Shown: one piece after another, positions 12,285 to 25,200 of the stretch
Layout of the letters: each line of letters starts with the position of its first letter
Numbering within the stretch: position 1 is the first letter of the stretch
Source: Lomentospora prolificans
Taxonomy: Eukaryota; Ascomycota; Sordariomycetes; Microascales; Microascaceae
Length of the DNA stretch: 64,000 nucleotides
Assembly (NCBI GenBank): GCA_029532625.1
Contig: JARFXM010000003.1
Location: 3,596,001-3,660,000, forward strand
Direction: 5' to 3'
Translations under genes and position numbers: made by a program
The notes under the pieces: generated by a model
What the model was told of the DNA's origin: nothing
The model's input: only the letters and a program-made list of their open reading frames with translations
Databases searched by the model: none

Positions 12285-12539
12285 ATGGATATATATGTAT
12301 GTAGTCACAAATATAGTACGAGATACGCCAGGCCAGAAGAGCCTGCGCGAGTATCAAGAACGTGGGCCCCGAGGTGTTTAGTAACGGAGTACACGGTCGC
12401 GGTTGGGAGTGGAGAACAGAACGCTTCATGTCGTGGTCCTGAAAATGCAGTGGTATCATTAGACTTTTGTGGCGCCAGTAGCTACCTGCTATCCCCCGTC
12501 TATAGAATCCACCCATTCCAATTCACGCGATCGAGACGC

Positions 12540-13344
12540 TTACTCGTCATCCTCCTCCTCAGCATCGTTGACGATGTTGAAGAACTTGAGCTCGTAGACA
12601 CCCTTCGAAGTGGAGACGACGCGGAGCCAGTCACGGAGCTGGTTCTTCTTGAGGAACTTCTTGGTGCTGTACGCAATTTTTCAAGACCTCGTTAGTCACA
12701 CTTCTCCGCACGTCTGGGCAAACTTGTCACCGGGTTGGACGTACAGATACTTGAGGTAGCGGCCGGAGAGATCGTTCTGGGCAATGATCTCGACCTTGCC
12801 GTCACCCTGCTGGCGGACGACGATGGTGTCGCCGAGGTTGCCAACACGGCCCTCGACCTTGATCTTCTCCTGAAGGAACTTGGTGAAAGCGCTAACGTCG
12901 AAAATCTTGTCGCTAGCGGGCTGAGAAGCGTTGATGACGAACTACGGGCGCAGGGCTAGTTAGTACTCCCTCGCTTGCCCGGTGGAAGAGAGACCCCGAG
13001 TAGGATCGACAGGAGGAGTGAAAAAGACTTACCTTCTTCGTCTGCTTCTGGCTCTTGCCAGCCTTCTTCTGCAATTGGGAAAACATAACCTTTAGCCTAC
13101 TGTTTCACGGCATAGTCGCCAACAAAACCCCATTCCTCCCTCGCGCCCATCTCGGATGATTCTCAAGCCCTTCTCATACACCAGGGATGGGGGGATATTT
13201 CACCGTAACCATCCTGGCAAGAGTCGAGAGAATCTTTTTTTCAATCCGGGGAGACGGGATGAGGAGAGGAGGGGTGCTCTGGGCAGCGACATGGCCCAAC
13301 AGCAAAGCGATTTGGTTTCATATACGTACAGTTTGAGGAGCCAT
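12540..13344 (-). CDS. RPL22: 60S ribosomal protein L22 (eL22)
   Basis: Four exons (13344-13330, 13068-13033, 12941-12745, 12666-12540) encode 124 residues: MAPQTKKAGKSQKQTKKFVI at the start, GRVGNLGDTIVV in the middle, then LSGRYLKYLTKKFLKKNQLR and an acidic tail ending EEEDDE. This is a complete eL22, a protein on the solvent side of the large ribosomal subunit. The first exon codes for only five residues (MAPQT) and is followed by a 261-nt intron. A very short first exon with a longer first intron is common in fungal ribosomal-protein genes. All junctions have GTAAGT or GTACGT donors and the phases agree. The 3' end converges on the carrier gene, 255 nt apart. Confidence 0.96.
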
Positions 13345-14689
13345 TGCGATGGAGGAGATGCGATTTGATGAGCTTGTTGTCTCGAAGAGTTCTTGGAGGA
13401 CGCAAAGAGGTGGGATCCTGCGCCTTGGTATGGGTTGTCGTGGAGGTTTTGTAGTTCGAAGAGAGTCGAGGCGCAAATCTGGCCATTTATTATTCGCTGC
13501 GAAATTTCTTGTGGTTCTATCCTTCGACCTTGAAAAAAAGTTAGGGCAACTTGGTGGGGTATGTGTGGTGGTCCGTGCACAGAGTCCCCTCCGAGAGGGC
13601 TGGATTCCTTCAATGTTCCCTCCTCGACGATTGACCTGGAGTGTTTATTAGTCATCAACTTACCTTACTCCCCCCACTTACCTTGTCGGGACTGTTCTAA
13701 GATATATCCAGAGAAAGGAGGCAAACCTATTCAATCTACTACTTCTCGTCTATTTGTAGTAGTTATATCTGCCTATCATTCGGTTTTAACTAGCCGTCTC
13801 CTCTATCGTCTTCTTCTCATTTGACCCCTAGCTGGCCACTCGAGCCCTCCTCCTCTTAACCGAACCCAAGCGTCGTGCTAGCGTATGGTGTGGTTATCCT
13901 CCATCCTCAACTCCAGGAAAGTAACGCGTCCGAAGGTTTGATCTTTCCCAAAACGTAAATGTAAGATGCATGCAGCGAAGTGAGGCGGTATATATGTATA
14001 CACATCATCAAAGATAAAATAAGAGACAGGAATAGGTGCTTCAGATAGAACCCAAAGAAAAGGCCGGAAAATAGAAGAAAAAATGACAACCTAGCCTCCC
14101 ACACATAACGTTAAGTGTTAGTTTCAAGTGGTATCCCTTCAGTCACCAAATCGCTTCCAAAGGTTCTAAGGAAAATGAGGAAAATGAAAGGAGAGTGACT
14201 ACCGCCGAGTGGAATCAAGGACAAATCCACGGGTTCAAAATCGTGATATATTGTTGTAGATAATATGATAGCTCGTCTCCAAGTCGGTATTTCGAGTGAT
14301 CGCATCATCATTCGTTTTGTCCGCCTCAATACCGGGGGCCAACGTGCCATCCGTCGCCGGACCCGTTACTCCACAGGCGTGAGAGGAGTTCGAGATACGA
14401 GGTATAAGTGCAAAATGTCAAAAAAAAAAAAAAAAAAAAAGGAAAACGCCGCCTAGTACTCCTACATAGATGTCGCGAGGTAGAGATGATTGAAATGCAG
14501 CCAATGGCTCAGTATGAAAGACTTGATGTCGTTTGTACAGAAAGAGTTATGATACTTGAGGTGAGGCAGCCCGTGACCAGATCGTGAAAGGGCTACACTC
14601 GCAAGTGGTGTGAAGTTGAGTCGAGACGAAAAATATGTCCAAGTTTCTCCACAGGCCTCGTGTGTTGGGAGTCCAGTTTTCCTCTCAAA
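13345..14689. other. intergenic region between eL22 and the Zn2Cys6 regulator gene
   Basis: This 1.35 kb stretch contains the eL22 promoter and the 3' region of the regulator. C/T-rich patches occur at 13650-13860 on the side of eL22. A 21-nt A tract lies at 14420-14440. No additional coding region is supported. Confidence 0.55.
14420..14440. repeat. poly-A tract (21 nt)
   Basis: An uninterrupted run of A is visible on the plus strand, about 250 nt downstream of the stop of the Zn2Cys6 gene. It is read here as a mononucleotide microsatellite; no target-site duplication was found around it. Confidence 0.95.
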
Positions 14690-17600
14690 TCACATCATAG
14701 CCGGATGGGGTGGGGGTGGCATCATGCCAGGTTCCATCGGTGCCGTTGTCATGTGCCCTTGGCGCATACCCGGTGTCTGCATCGGTAAGTGCGGCTCCGT
14801 TGTCGGTATTATTTCCCCTGTAGACATCTGAGCCGGATTTGACAAACTCTCAGGAGTTTGCACAGGCGCCATCACCGTATCCTGCTCTTGGCCAGAGGGA
14901 ATAGCGATGGGAGTTTGGCCGCTGGCTCCGCTGGAGAAGCTCATATTTGGATTTCCGTGTACTTCAAAGAGCTCGCGGTAGAGACCTTCCAGGAGTCTTT
15001 TATCAAAGGCAAGAGCGCTCGTGTGTCCCACGACCTTGCCAAAGAAGGCTATCGTCTTGAGGAAGAGGTCCTTAAGCTTCGCTTCGTCGAGCTCCTGTCG
15101 CAGAAACGGATCGCAGTAACATGCCGAGAGCACCACAAGATTGCCCCATTGGCTACCAAAAATGTCAGCTCGAGAGCACTGAGGACAATTACCTCTAAGG
15201 AAAGCGGGGGGATTTGGCAATCTTACGCATGTGCTGTGCCGAACACGTTTGTGATAATAGGCCGCTTATCTCCAAGACCGTGAAAGGCCTGGGTACTCTC
15301 GATAAGCGACCGAATGCCTTTTCTTGCGTGCGCCCACACCTCGGTCGGAATCTCTTGAACCTTTTGCACAATGTGCAGAGGAAGCTCCTCGTATGGGGCG
15401 TAGAGAAGCGAGGGATCCGGTTCAGACCGCAGCTCGTGTGACCTGTCGAGGATTTGCTTGATACATGGCCTATACGTAATGACTTGCGCGCCCCAGTATT
15501 TGGCGCGAAGGCGGGCTGAAAGTATGTCGGTCGCCGGCGGGTCATCCTCGTTGAATCGGTACATCGGGCCAACCCACGTCATGTCCGCAACTCGAGCCTG
15601 TGCCTCATTCACTTGCGCCAAGTCAACAGATGCAGCCGCACCCTCGGACCCGTAGAGCATTCGATGGATCTGGTTGAGATGCTTTCGGAGATACAGCTGC
15701 GCCATGTAGCTTGTCAACACGCTATCTTGAAGCACGTTGGCTTGGGGGTCCTGTTGCTGCCAAAAGTAGGGATTGGGATAAGGCAAATGCTCCTCTTGCG
15801 CCAGTATGCCAGATTGGTGACGAGGGATTTCGGCCACGATATCACTACACAGCCAGTTAGAATTACGTGCCCAGCTCGTGGTTTTCGGCAGGGGCCTATA
15901 AAGACATACCTCTCAAGCTGTAGACACGTCCAGAATGCAAAGATGAGTTGATTGTCCCTATTGCTTCGAATGAGCGATCGAGTGTCCTTGATCACGGAGA
16001 GTCGCTTGAGGCTCCTGCGTGTGACAGATTAGCGAATGATGGCCTTGGACGATAACTACAGGGATATAGATAGACGGGCGCAGATATTAACTTACGGCCG
16101 CATAATGTTCATCAACACATTGCATGCATGGGCAATGTAGGCGTGACTCTCCACAACACGACCCAACTGGCCGTGGAAGAGACCGGCAAAGATGCCAGCA
16201 TAGACATGGTTCATGGTGTTTCCTCCAAGTTGGTTCCCAATGATATCGGTTGCAATGGCAAAGTACTCTAAGCCGGGTATCGTGTCGTAATTCCGGCGAG
16301 GCTGGTAGCCACACTTTGGCCCCTGAAAAGACTGCCGACGACTAAGGCTAGGTCGCTCGCTGTCTTTGGGCGACGCCATGCCGGAAGAGTAGGTAGGGGT
16401 GTAGGCTTCCGGGGACGAAGCATGTCCTGGCGAGCCCGGGTAGCCGTTCTTCTTGCTGTAATTAGACCGTGGGGAAGGGTAGTCGTGAACAACATCGGGG
16501 ACGTGGTCCCTTTGGAGACAGATTTTGCCAAGCGCTAAGACGGTCAACACAACCGCGTTATTAATGGTTCGCGCTGGACGGCCCGTTCTGAATTGGATTT
16601 GAGGAGTATCCGGCGCATCCATAGCAGGCGATCGCTTCCTCTTACTGCCAATAGTTTCCACAACGGTCGACTGGGGCGAGGGCTGAACGAACTTCGCGAC
16701 CTGGGCTGGAGTGGTAGGTTTTGGAGGGGGCTTAGGAATGCTGTTGAGGAATATTTGGACCATGGCACGCAAATCCTTCGGCAAGATGATGGGGTGCATG
16801 TTCAGAATATTCTCCTCAAAACTCCTCACATACATCCACACCTTCTGCTCACTGAAATCTGGCACTCCACTAGGTGTAAGAACCGGCGTCCTCGGGTTGG
16901 AGCTGCTGTATTCCGAAATGTTGACCGGACTGAATCCGCCTATATGCCCAGATGCGTCGCCCGGAACAGGAGAACTCATGTCGGAATGGGAAACATCTTC
17001 GGGAATATCTGTGGTACCGTGCTCAGCGCGAACGTCCCTGTCGCGGGGAATCGGATCTCGGCCTTCTCCTCGACCATACACCCGCAAGATTCCTCGCTGC
17101 TCCTCCTCTCGAATCGGAAATTCCGCAGGGAATCGAAGGTTCTCTCTCACCAATACTCGCTGGACCATTGCATTGATGCAAGGCCAGTTCAAAAGGTGCC
17201 CAGCTCCAGTGGTGTGGTTCGTCGGGATAGAGAGCTCTCCGGGGGGCAAAACGGGGCCCGGGTCTGGTTCCATTTCCTCGTCAGGCATGTTGTACCCAGG
17301 GTTGGTTGAACTATAACCGAAACTAGGCTTTGGTTCCCCGTCAATAGAAATTTCATCGCCACTCGCAATAGGCTTCACATCATCGCCGGCATCCACAGGC
17401 TCGAATTCATGCTTCTCGCTCCCCACAGTTTCGTTTTCCGTCTTCAAATCCAGTTGAGGGTATATTTGGGATAGTGCTCTTTCAATCTTGTTGACTCGCC
17501 TGTCCATGTTCGTATGCTTCGAAACTAACAGTTTTAGAGTCGCCTGAATGGCAGCAACGCCCTCGAGGATGTCTGCTTGCGCCTTGTCGGTGCTAAATGG

Positions 17601-18741
17601 GCTAGTTCAGCTTATTGATACCCTCGACAGCATCTTAGGAAAGTTGGCTAGGCTCTACTTACGCCTTAGGTGCAGGCTCCCTATACTTGCACTCGACATT
17701 CTTCTCCCTACAATTCTTGCAGGGCTTCGTCTCATCACATTTTGCCTTAAGCGCACGACAGCTATCACAGGCCTACTCAACGAAAGGACCGTTAGAACTC
17801 AAAATCTCAACATCGCCGCCTGTTTCGTCTGATCAAGGCCAAAATATAAAATATAACGAAGATAGCCATTGAAACAGGATAGAAATTAAAAGAAAATTGG
17901 GAGGCAAATCGCTTACCTGGGATGCCCTCGTGGCTTTCCGCTTAGCCGTCGTTGTATATGAGACGTTGTAATAGGGCTCATTCGGATACATGCTGTCGTA
18001 TGGTTGCTGGTGCTGCATTTGTGGCGGGGGAGGTGGAGGGTAAGCTGGACCAGGTCGCCCATAAGCCCCTGGGGTTCCTGGCATAGGAGGTCCGGCATCA
18101 TAACTCATATGCCTCGCACGAGGGTCATCGCCGTAGGGCGCTGGCGGTCCACCAGGCGTGGACGCCTGAGGAGGGGGGGGTTGATGAGGTCCAGAATTCA
18201 TAAGTGGCGGCGGCGCTGCTGGATGGGCACCCACGGGTGGAGGTTCCGCGATGTTGCCCGTCGATTGAGGTCGCCGAGGAGGGGCTATGTGTTCATCGGC
18301 GGGATCCTTCTTTATCGCAGGGTCTCTGACTGGATACGGGGGCGGAAAGACGTTTGGTGGAGGCCCATGGGGAGGGGGGTGGCCTTGCGGAGGAGCGACT
18401 TGTGCTGGAGATGGAGGAGGTTGTCGGAAATCTTGCAGAGACGAGTATGGTTCCTGTTCATGGTGACGACGATCGTCAGGGTGAGGGGGATGTTGGCCAG
18501 GCCTATGCGGGTGTAGAGGCGAGACCTGGGTAGGCGGTGGAGGAGGAGGGGGATGAGATTCGGGGTTGCGAGGAGGATAATGGGGTTGATATTGTCCCGG
18601 AGGCGCGGGATGTTGTACGCCTGAGGGTAATGGGGCCTGGGCAGGATGGGGAAGCGACACGGGGCCGTGTGGCGCGCCTGGCCCCCAGCTACTCATGGAG
18701 AGACGGGGGCGCTTGTTACTGTCAAGCTGGCCCGAGTCCAT
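14690..18741 (-). CDS. Zn2Cys6 fungal transcription factor with long proline-rich N-terminus
   Basis: Six exons (18741-17917, 17772-17663, 17592-16096, 16014-15910, 15844-15227, 15152-14690) join in phase to about 1205 residues. The first 270 residues are Pro/His/Gln-rich with PPPPPP runs. The binuclear cluster is complete at Cys277, 280, 287, 293, 296 and 303 (spacing C-x2-C-x6-C-x5-C-x2-C-x6-C: ACDSCRALKAKC then DETKPCKNCREKNVEC) and is encoded by its own 110-nt exon. A linker helix follows (KATDKAQADILEGVAAIQAT). A fungal-specific transcription-factor middle homology region lies at about residues 500-960, and the tail is Met/Pro-rich. The cluster sequence resembles CLR-1/ClrA-type regulators of cellulose use, but the protein is long for that family and I do not assign the name. 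It acts in the nucleus and its target genes are unknown. The only ATG that fits starts MDSGQLDS. Confidence 0.88.
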
Positions 18742-19028
18742 TTTGAGCAACTATATGTGTACGAAATGTCGAGGTAACTCCGTACATTCATATAAAGGGA
18801 AAGACAATATCTGATTTCGCCGGGCTATGATATACGGAGGCGTTAGGTTGAAGCGAGGACAACCCCGAAAGATTGGGTGGGACCGGTCAAGCAGCAATGA
18901 CCATAGCAGCGGTGTTGATAAAGGGAGCGTGGAGCCAGGGGGCGTATGGGTATAGCTATAGGGTGAAGGGGGTGAGAGTCGGAAATGGAGGGGGAGGCAA
19001 ACGATTGGAGCCAGGGGGAGGTAGAGGT

Positions 19029-19051
19029 AGAGAGAGAGAGTGTGTGTGTGT
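19029..19051. repeat. dinucleotide repeat (AG)n followed by (TG)n
   Basis: An AG run passes directly into a TG run about 290-310 nt upstream of the Zn2Cys6 gene start. It is a short compound microsatellite in the promoter or leader of that gene. Confidence 0.85.
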
Positions 19052-22000
19052 CTGTGTTTCCAAGAAAAGGCGGCCGACTTTGATGGGTTTTCTGTAGACT
19101 GGGCTTCCAAGTAACAAGGTACTCAGTCCAAAGGACTCGCGAGAGAGAACCACGATTGGACGAGACGGTCCACTTCAGGATCGGAGACAGCGACCTGACA
19201 AGACGGCAAGCATAAGAGCTCGTGGAAACCTGAGAACGGCGAGAGTGTGGCAGGCTTCGGCTCTGTTAGCTGCTCTCAGAGTCTTAGTCTACCTTGTGCT
19301 GGCGAGAAGCAAGGGCGAATGCGTGAGGTGAATGGCGGCGCCCAGGAGTGAGACCCCTTGGAAGCTGAGCGGGATCGAAGGTGGAAGAAGGTCAGAACTG
19401 GCGCGTGCGTTCCTCAAGAGGCGGAGCCCAGACGCGAGATTCCAACAAGGGCAAAAGAATGAAGAATAAAAGCTGGAAGAGTTGAATTCAAGGACGATGC
19501 AGCTACGGGCACGGGTCAGACTGGCCGCTCTGCCTCCTACAGTCAACCCTCGCGGACCAATGCTGAGCTTGAGATATGAAGCTTGGTGTGGAATCGCGAT
19601 ACTACAATGCGACAGGGAGACCACCGCGACCAGGCCAAATGCCGACAGAGCAGAAGGTTAGCAAGGCACCAAGCAAAATGAGCCAGAAGCGGAGATTCGA
19701 AAGGTAAGACAGTCGACAGGCCCGACGTGGCCAAGGTAAGGGATAGTTCCAGCCGGCGTTGTGTCGTGGAGCCGAATCACGTTTGGGAGGAAGTGTGAAG
19801 GTCTGAGGAGGTTAGAAATTCAGGCTGGGGCGGAGAGGTGGTGGTGATGCTGGCCCGAGTCAACTGGTCGACAAAATGGCCCCGGTCGCTAATGAAAATT
19901 GAAGTACCCCTGTACTCTCGAAAGATGGTCCTGGCGTTTGTTGATGGGACCTCCTTTGGTACAGGTACTCTTGCCGCCAGGCGCAATGCTCGAGGAAGTG
20001 AGGAAGCGACGGGGGGGAGGTCAGCATGAGGAGGGAAGGAGAAGAGAGAAAAGAATGCGGCCTGGTGCGGGTGCCGGTGGAGGTGCAGCAGTACCAGGGT
20101 ACAATGGATGGATACATCAATTTGATCTTACCACAACCTGGGGCGAGCATGGAGCTCTCCACTGATTCTCCAGCTCTTGACGGATCACAAGTCAACCCCT
20201 GTGTCTGTACCCCTAAAAGACCGGGCCAGTGGAGCGTTGTGCATAGTCCCGGTTGCAGCACCAGTACTCAGACCAGAACGAGAGCCAGGAGAGGCCACCT
20301 ACAGGGGGTGCCAGCTTCCTTCGTACCTTTCTCCAGAGTATTTTCTCGCCGTAATAATATGGAGGACGAGGCCTGCTCCGTCGCCCTGTCGAGGCCGCCA
20401 TCGTACTGTTCTCTTCACAAACGAATACTTGTACCCTGGCTAGATTGGAGCAAGACGGAGGTGCGAGGAGGACCAGGGAAGGAGAAGGAAAAGGCACAGT
20501 ATCGGAACAGGTACTTGTGCGGCGACGCCAGTGATTCGGGCTACTAGCCAGGGTACACAAATGCTCATATTGATTTTCCTTCAACGTACGCAGAGGCATT
20601 CCGCCTTCAGACAATCGCCGTAGCTTGGTGAGGACTTAGTGTTGCACAGATGTCGGGAAAGGTTACTATAGAGACTATTACAGGCACCAACAACGCATGC
20701 GAAGCGTTCATTCCGGTGCCTCGATGTTGCATGGTCTGGCCATTACGTTATAAATCGCGGAAAGGCGTTAGCCGTGTGTCGATGGCAGTGCCCGGTGCTC
20801 GGAAGGCGGTCATCACTTGACCTTTGATGACAAGGGAATGAGGGGTGCAATGGAGAGGAGCCACAAGAGGTTGTGATGAGGACCAAATGGCAATGGAGGT
20901 AGATCACATCTACCAGACCAATCCAGGCTGCTGGGACATTCACATTGCGTGGTGGACGGTGGAGCGGTACCATTGTGGGAATCGAGGACTCTACCCGCTG
21001 ACGGCGATGCTTGTCTCCAAAGGTACTCGTGTACAAGCCACATAGGTACCTTTTTGCTCGTTTCCTCCTTCTCTCTCCACACCTTTTCCTTCAAGGTACT
21101 TAAATGGGCTTCAAGCTTCAGGTAGCCCCGTTGCGTATTGTACCTGTAAACCAGGAACTTGGGAGGTGTCCGACACATCCACCCAATTGCCAAAAATTCC
21201 TGGGCTCCTCGCCATTACAGTAGCATTGGGTTTGTCCCAAAATTCAAGTCTGCACTTTGGCCCAAGAGCGCGAATCGCAAGTCGCCGTGGAGGAATGCTC
21301 GGAAGAGTCGATCCAGTAGATGCAACCAAGCCGTTGAAACGCCGCGGATCTTTATCTGCTTACTCGTCATTTACAACCCGATCAATGTCTTTAAGAGCAG
21401 TTAATCAGCCCTCCGAAATGCTCATAGGATGTCCACAAACGTGCCGAAGCCATCGCGTGTGTGAGAGATGGAAGGCGCAGGCAATTGGCAGCTCATCACT
21501 GGACGATGAGTAGTTTGCTTCGGAGGTGTTTGCGAGCCGAGTAAGATTTGACACAACGTGCTGGAAGGTTGGCGATTGAGACTAATACTATTGAGAAGGG
21601 GGAATGTCATTTCCGGGTTACTAGCCCTCCACGAGTTGGTCCACATTCTCACAGTGCTTGGACTGTCGACCCAGTCAGACAGCCAGCATTAAACGGGGAA
21701 AGTCGTCCTGCTCATCCCGTTTTGGCAGCCTGTAACCGAAGAGGACAGCCCTTCAATACTGGCACTAATCAATGTATCTTTCAGTTTTCGGAAAGGTTGG
21801 GCGACACCATGAGTCCCACTTCCCCATCAGTTTTTTTCTTTTCCATCTTGTGTGGATGCCCTGACTAGTGATCGTCTATATTGCTGTCGCCCCTTCTACG
21901 ACGGAGCCTATTATACTCATGCATGCTATCTTCAAAACTTGTCGTAGCTCTACATTCTACAAGTAAATGGTTTCATCCATCAAATCCCAGGCTATATGAA

Positions 22001-22170
22001 GCCTACAATGAGAACAGCCAGATGTCAGATCACGGAGTGCTAAGAGCGGACGGGGCAGGGTCCACTAGTAAGAGTGGCGTTAGCGCAGCTCCAGGTCGGT
22101 CACGACGACCGCTGGGCTGGAAATCAGACAGGCATGGGCAGCATATGAAGTCACTTGGGCAAGAACAGGA

Positions 22171-22227
22171 GAAGGTAAGCTTCACTGGGGGTTTGAGAAG
22201 GTAAGCTTCACTGTGGGTTTTGAAAAG
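22171..22227. repeat. two-copy tandem duplication, about 26-31 nt per unit
   Basis: The unit beginning GAAGGTAAGCTTCACTG is present at 22171-22196 and again from 22197, each followed by a G-rich GGGTTT and a purine-rich end. The two copies differ by a few bases, so the duplication is recent but not perfect. Confidence 0.9.
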
Positions 22228-25200
22228 ATGCATCGACTCCGAGGCGGCACCTCAGGCGCATGTCGTCGGCTTTAGCCTCGAGCAACGCGATATGGCGTCA
22301 AAATCGTGCTCCGAATGTAGCGCACTAATGGGGGGCGCTCGAGTCCGACCCCCAAAAAGAGGGACGGGGGAACCTTCGAGCGTCAAAACGTTGGAGGCCA
22401 AACGTGCCAGAACGGAAAGCTAAGCAAACCTGAGTCGTGCGGAAGTTTCTTTCTGTCGATCGCCAGCCATACTTTGTTTGCCGCCCCATTTTAAAACCGA
22501 TCCCAGGCAGGTGAGTCGGCAAGCTTGGGATTGACAGGGAGGCCCAGCCACAAGATGCGGGATCCATTTGCAGACGGCTTCTATTCCCAATACAGACGAC
22601 ACTGCGTTATAAGGAAAAGAGGAGAGGCGAAGCTGAAATTTTGGCATCGACTATTATCAATCGTCTTTTTCTTCTCTCAGGGGAAAAGCCCAAGGGCGTC
22701 GACCAAGATACCGCGAGCTGAAATCGCCCTCTAATTACAGACTCGCCACAACCTCCTATGCGCCGTTTTCTTGTACTTATACATGGTCCAAGTTCTGGTC
22801 TCTATAAAAAGGTAAGGAAAGGTGCAAGACGTGGAAAGTCTTCGCTGTTTGCAAAGCACCACTCATTAGATGATGCGAGTTTCCTAGTATCAGGATGGAT
22901 GGTCCATGAAAGCTGGTGCAATTCGTTGACCCGCAAGCACATGCCCGCCCCTCCCGAGTCGTTAGCACCAGAACCATGTTTGCTTCTTCTTGCGTTGCTT
23001 TCCTCCTGGTGCCGTCTCATCACTTCCTTCCTTTTCAAATTTCGCTCCCGCCCAGTAGCTGGCCGGCGGAAGAGAGAAACTTTGGCCAAGCAGGGTTACC
23101 ACGTGTGATGAGTCTGAGATGACGGTTCCTACAGCCAACCAGCTCTCCAATTACCAGTGGTCTGTCAGGCGTTGCACCACTTTCATTAACACTCCCATGC
23201 TAGGGCGTACTCGTGTACAGTGCCACGTTTATCAGGAAAGAGAGCTTTGGGTTGATGGGCGGGTAAGTGCACGGTGTAGTACGAATACAGGATTACCATA
23301 GTAATCGACGACAAGTGCGAGAAGGACGGCGGAGATTAATGCGGAGAAGGAACCGCGTACTCATGGTACTACCCTTTTTGCAGCAGGAACACCGCACCGC
23401 AAGATACAACGCCCACTATTATCCCCGAAACGGGGAAATGGCAGGAATTTGCGCCCATCCTCCACCTCGGCCAAACCCCCGGAGAGAAAAAGAAAGGGTA
23501 AAAGAAAGAGTGAATGAATGGCTCAGTACCCTACATACTCGGCCTAGTGGAAGGCTCGGTAGAGTCACTTGAGAGATGCCACAGCCAACCTGTACTTCGT
23601 ACACATGGGCCAGGTACTTGGGCACAGAAGTGAAGTTGATGCGCTGGCGGTGATGCTTGGAGGCGAAACATAGCAGGAAGCAATCAGCAGCTCTGATGCC
23701 CTGCCGCAGCGTTGCGCCCCTAGCTATCTTAGCTTGAATCGCATCCTTCTCGAAGACATTCGGAACGTCACGGTCATATCCGATGACAGAAGGGAACAAA
23801 GGCGCGAATCGGTGGTCGATCACTTCCTGTCTCAATAACCCAAGGCCGCATCAGGCAAAAATCTAGTCGTCGCCGAATGGCTCGTTAAGTATGAGATATT
23901 AGTGTATTACACTAGTATCGCTTGGCACTGACCTGAGAGCCAGGCTGGCTATCTTCAGCCAGGTTCCCTTGCCTTGGAATCCTCGCATGTTTCCCATGGA
24001 AGGGTTTGCTCACGCGCTCGCATCTCCCCGTATTCTATCCCTGGCTCAGGCAACGGGCTGTGAATTTCCGAAACCCCGAAGTTCAGCGCTTTGGCCACGC
24101 CGATGATTCTAAGCGAGTTCTTCAGAGTTCTTAGTCCCCATCTCGAAGCAGCGCTAGTGCCCAATCCATAGCGGGTCCCCCAGATTCGAGGGTCTGATCT
24201 GGCCGCCCGCACCTTGAAGCGCCGCTTTCCTCACGTCTACGAATAATTGCGGATGGGACCACAGAGCCCTCAATGGCCCTCCGGCGTCTCCTCCATCACA
24301 CCTAAACCAGGGCGGGGGTCAGGGATCGTAAACTAGCAGCTCGTCGAAGCAACAGGAGGGGATGATTGACCAACCAAGCTCGTGGATGAATAGCCAACCA
24401 TGTACATGGAGGGTGGGTGTTTATCGCCATGTCCGGTTCTCCAATGTTAAACCACCGTTAATAGATCGAAGACTAAACCATTAGGCTTCCGTTTGGAAAG
24501 CCCTGAGGATGCTGTGGTACGTGCAATGCGTCGACCACGGTATGAAAATGCATGATACAGCCACCTGCCGTCCGGCTGTTGGCGGGGATTTTCTGTGTCT
24601 GCTCGACATTGCACGCCAACCGAGCCAGATTACCATAAAGCAGCAATGTTACGCTGCCATGATCGACCATCAAAGTCCTAGCCATACCTCCCTTCCACTA
24701 TTCATCGAATGAACACGAGGCGTAACGAGGGGCCGCAAGTTGTGCCGCCTCCGTACCCTGTCGCCTGCAAATTCCGGTCGGCCATAAATTCCCCTCTCGT
24801 CAGCGGCCATCACAGCCCGTCTTCTTGACAGCAGCCAATTATTGGAGACTACTGTTTGCACTATCTTCGCACTGATGTCCCATGCCACGTTTTTAATATC
24901 AGGCCTGCAGATGCATTCCGGTATATTGCTTGCGGTTCTTCACCAAGGTCTCTGGTTGTTGGGTGCTATAGTCCCGTGCAAAAGAAATCATATTCGATTG
25001 AGCCGTGTTCGCTCGCTTCCAAATAGGGACGGGAGACTTGAGCTCAACGAGCATTCTTCCAGATGGTTCTCTCGCCTGCAAAAGGACTTTTGCCGAGAGG
25101 CTAAGGAGGAGTGCTAAACTTGGGATTCATGTGCCGCGTTCTGGAACGGATCCATTAAGAAAACGCACGACGGGCCAATCAAGAGTTGGGTGGGTGCCCA

